A stretch of 50,608 nt of DNA from Protostelium mycophagum (lineage: Eukaryota > Evosea > Variosea > Protosteliida > Protosteliaceae), in NCBI GenBank assembly GCA_002081555.1, contig MZNV01003029.1:1-50608 (forward strand), in the 5' to 3' direction. The position numbers and the translations under genes were made by a program. Below, one piece after another: positions 47,707-50,608 of this stretch; the stretch's first letter is position 1, and the number at the start of each line of letters is the position of its first letter. A model generated the notes under the pieces. The model saw nothing but the letters and a program-made list of their open reading frames with translations, did no database searches and was not told the DNA's origin.

Positions 47707-50465
47707 ATGTCAGAACCAACCAATAACACAATCCTTTCTACTATCGGTGAAAAGATTCTCGATGCGAAAGACACAGTCGTAGCTGCTGCAACAGGAGTTG
47801 AGCCCATCAACAGAAACGCCCCTCAAGCACCAGAAGTACCTGCACCTGTACCTGCTGCAGAGCCCATTCCACAGGGACAAGATCTTGCCTCCAGTGTGGC
47901 TGCCGCTCACGACACATTAGAACACAAACCTAGCTACATCCCTCACGCTAAGCCCGAACAACAGCTCATGATGGTGATTTTTCTTCCATCTCCTCACTGT
48001 TCACATCACCACTATTTTTTACATTAACATTCAATCAGGACGCCATTCACAACTTGGGAGTCCGCGAGCTTGGACGTGATCTCTTCTACTACAGACAATA
48101 TTTCACAGAAGCAGAGATCGCCGAGTACTGGAAAGAGTTCGAGCCCAAACATGACCAGAGAGTCACTGTGGGCGACCTCACTCACATCGGAGGCCGCAGA
48201 CCCGCCTTTGAAGAGGTACGCCAGGCTCTCTCTGGTAGACCAGCAGACCAGACCCTCAGCTTTAGCCAATTCCTTGGGGTATGATGACGTCATTTTTTCC
48301 CGCCAAAACTAAATCTTGGCAGCTCCTCAAGGAGACCAGAGGACTGGACAAGAACAGACCAAATGTCTTACACAGAGACACTGTCATGCAAGACGCCAGC
48401 AACGGCATCCACGGAAACTCTGAAGAGGAGAGAAAGGTACTCATGCACTTTGTCAACCTCCTTTTGGAGCGTGACGACACTGTCTCAGGTTCGATCCTTC
48501 CCACCGACTCGTTTTTTAAATATTTCCAGGTATCTTGCCCCTCGACTACAAATCCCCCGTCGTATTCCAAGAATTTGCCGACGGAGGTCTTTTCTGCAAA
48601 TTGATCAACCGCATCAAGCCTGGCACCATCCAAGAGGACCAATTCCACTTTGGAGAAGGGCTCCATTTCCTCCAGCTCATGGACAACCACGTCATCTCTC
48701 TCAAGGCCGCCCGCAGCCTCGGAGCTGACACAGAGACAATCGACCCCAAGGGACTCATCCAAGGAGAGCCCAGACACGTGCTGGCTTATTTGGAGCAGTT
48801 GTTCCGCTTGACTTTTGGATGCGGAAGCAGACAATACAACGAGGAAGAGCACGGCAGACAAGCAGGAGCTTTGGCTCAAGGAGAGGGTCTCTTGGGCAAG
48901 CCCACCGCACCAGGATACTTTGTCCCCGCCGACACTGTTCAGCAGCCTCGTGACGCTTCTGAGGCCGCCCTCACCGCTGCAGAGCACACCATTCCCAGTG
49001 AGTATTTTGGAATTCCTGAAGATTTCGCTGATTTTCAACAGCTCAAGAAGGAATTGCCCTTTTGGAGTCTGAGTTGGACAGAGCCAGAGCCAATGCTCAG
49101 GTGCGTATTTTCATTCACTTCTCCATCTCATTCTTTCCAGCGTGCCCAGGACCACCTCAATTCCGTCGAGAGAAGCTACCAACAAGCTCGCCAGATGCAA
49201 CCACAAGCTGTGGATCCCCAGTTTGTCAACAGAATCACCACACCCATCGCCCGTTCTCCCGCGATGGTGGCACCCAGATCTGCCCCGCTGCAAGACGTTT
49301 TGGCCACATTCTCCCCCGTCCCCACCAGGGCCCTGCACCCCGCCCCAGCCATCCTCGCTCCCTTCTCTAACCCTGTTTCCCAAAGCACTGTTATCGTTGA
49401 GAAGGAGGTATGTTAAAACACAATGAAAAATTCTGAAAAAGTGTAGATTCTTCCCCCTGCCAGCACCTCTGTGCTCGCAACCGAGACCCCCGCCGCTGTT
49501 GCACCAGTTGCAGCACCTGCCGCCGCACAGCCCATCAAGCGTGCTGGAGAAGCTCTTGTCAAGGGTATCTTACGCTGGAAGAAGCGCTACATCGCTCTTG
49601 ACAACAACTGGATGCACTTGTACAAGAACTCCGGAGTCTCAAACTCCGGAAAGCACTCCATCAACCTCGCCGGTGCCACGGTACGTCATAAAATGTCTCT
49701 GTGACATTCTTGACATATCTATAGATCACTCGTGACCCCGAAGCTAGCAAGGAGTTTGCTATTTTTGTCAGCAACCCAACTCAAGGCGAGAAGGCACATT
49801 TGGCCTTCCATAATGCTGCCATCATGAACGATTGGTTGAGAGATCTTGCCGCATCCCAACAAGCCTTCGCTGCCAACCCCGCTGCCCAGCCACTCACAAC
49901 TGCCGCCAACCAGACCGCACGCCCTCTCTCTGGCAGATCTTCCCTGAACAACAGTGGCTCCAACTACTACCAGCCTCAAGTCACAGGAATGTCTCAGATG
50001 CCTCAACAGAGAAACATCCGCCCTTACTCTGGCTATGCTGGACAGAACGCTTACCCCAGCAGCAACTTCTACGGACAGCCATCTGTTTACAACGGCCAGC
50101 CTAGAGGAGGTCTCACCAACTCCCAGGGATCTTACCCCGGTTCCCTCCACAACTCCCAGGGATCTTACCCCACTTCCCTCTACAACTCCCAGAACATGTA
50201 CAACGGCCAGCAAGCCATGCCCCAGCAGTCCGTTCCCCAGGGATACAACAGTCAATTGAACCAGCTCAACAGCATCCCATTGCAGAGAGCTGTTCAACAG
50301 CCCCTTCAGCAACAACCCACCTTAATCGGAGGCCCTCAGACCGGACTCAACAGAGTTGTGTACAGCGACCAGCCCATGGGAGCACCAAAGATGGACTTTT
50401 CTGATCCCAACACACTGAGAGAATTTGGTCTGCAACACCTCGTTCAGCCCAAGTTGAGCCAATAA
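47707..50465 (+). CDS. Calponin-homology and PH-domain protein with N/Q/Y-rich tail
   Basis: About 780 residues, probably an actin-binding cytoskeletal or membrane adaptor. In order: a Pro/Ala-rich N-terminus; an EF-hand-like helical pair (about 48040-48320; YYRQYFTEAEIAEYWKEFEP, VRQALSGRPADQTLSFSQFL) whose Ca2+ ligands look incomplete; a CH domain (48400-48830; VVFQEFADGGLFCKLINRI and HFLQLMDNHVISLKAARSLG), closest in style to fimbrin/plastin; a short coiled coil (49030-49190); a PH domain (49550-49850; KGILRWKKRYIALDNNWMHL, ending NAAIMNDWLRDLAA); and an Asn/Gln/Tyr/Ser-rich tail. Introns of 40-70 nt. Codons favour C at third positions much more than the neighbours, suggesting high expression. 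I know no named family with this order. Stop TAA at 50463-50465. Confidence 0.88.
50118..50192 (+). repeat. 33-bp in-frame tandem repeat in the CH/PH tail
   Basis: Two copies, 50118-50150 and 50151-50183, plus the first nine bases of a third. They encode NSQGSYPGSLH, NSQGSYPTSLY and NSQ. Such Gln/Ser/Tyr repeats are common in low-complexity, aggregation-prone tails. Confidence 0.85.
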
Positions 50466-50466
50466 A
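50461..50466 (+). terminator. Poly(A) signal of the CH/PH gene
   Basis: AATAAA overlaps the TAA stop codon (50463-50465). The remaining 142 bp of the window hold no further feature that I can see. Confidence 0.55.
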
Positions 50467-50608
50467 CAAACTTTGGGTAACCTCAATTTTGTTTTCTTAT
50501 ATTCTCATTTTCCCTGGTTGTCAACACGCAAACTGTCAGAAATACTCCTCAGCAGACAGAGGATTCTGGGCAGAAACAGTATTTTATGAGTATTTTTTAG
50601 TTTTCATC

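Noticed and set aside
1-50608. Virus-like elements, autonomous transposons, CRISPR, rRNA or tRNA genes
   Set aside because: No reverse transcriptase, integrase, transposase, capsid or envelope-like frame, no regular repeat-spacer array and no recognisable tRNA or rRNA was seen by eye.

Overview
The window is nuclear DNA of a compact, intron-rich eukaryote, most likely an animal or a close unicellular relative of animals (Holozoa). The reasons are a receptor tyrosine kinase with an HRDLGARN catalytic loop, a repeat beta-thymosin, a CYRI (FAM49) gene, and HYDIN and TBCCD1 homologues, which point to cilia or flagella. Introns are tiny (many of 37-50 nt, e.g. 46 nt at 623-668), genes lie on both strands only tens to hundreds of bases apart, and several stop codons overlap AATAAA. 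Sequence alone does not decide the species. Appendicularians, some sponges and unicellular holozoans have comparably compact genes.

Layout, left to right: the 3' part of a HYDIN-like gene (+, <1-6129); PPP4C (-, 6260-7509); a CBS-domain protein (-, 7791-9045); a divergent Ser/Thr kinase (+, 9833-10824); a membrane protein joining C2, several transmembrane helices, PH and ankyrin repeats (-, 11211 to about 16850); a receptor tyrosine kinase (+, 16891-23509); a giant myosin whose reading frame appears to run on through IQ motifs, a repeat coiled coil and leucine-rich repeats (-, 23571-36371); CYRI (+, 37022-38334); an ankyrin/F-box/DH/PH RhoGEF with a C-terminal membrane anchor (+, 38603-43956); a two-repeat beta-thymosin (-, 44267-44627); TBCCD1 (+, 45128-47360); and a CH/PH protein with an N/Q/Y-rich tail (+, 47707-50465).

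From 23.5 kb on, most genes concern actin or cell shape: Rac restraint (CYRI), Rho-family activation (RhoGEF), actin monomer binding (thymosin), actin binding (CH/PH) and myosin movement. HYDIN and TBCCD1 belong to cilia and centrosomes. This grouping may be chance, but the myosin and CYRI genes share a 650-bp divergent promoter.

The main unexplained signal is a small vocabulary of short words recurring in introns and gaps of almost every gene: TCGTTGTAG (often the splice acceptor itself), paired GAAATTTC, TGATGACGTCATCA, TTTTGGCGGGAA, and a GCGGCAGAGCCGC hairpin. Three multidomain proteins (myosin-LRR; C2-TM-PH-ankyrin; ankyrin-F-box-DH-PH-TM) also have architectures I do not recognise. No rRNA, tRNA, CRISPR array, virus-like element or autonomous transposon was seen. 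All multi-exon boundaries were read by eye from splice sites and frame, so internal exon ends are approximate unless stated.
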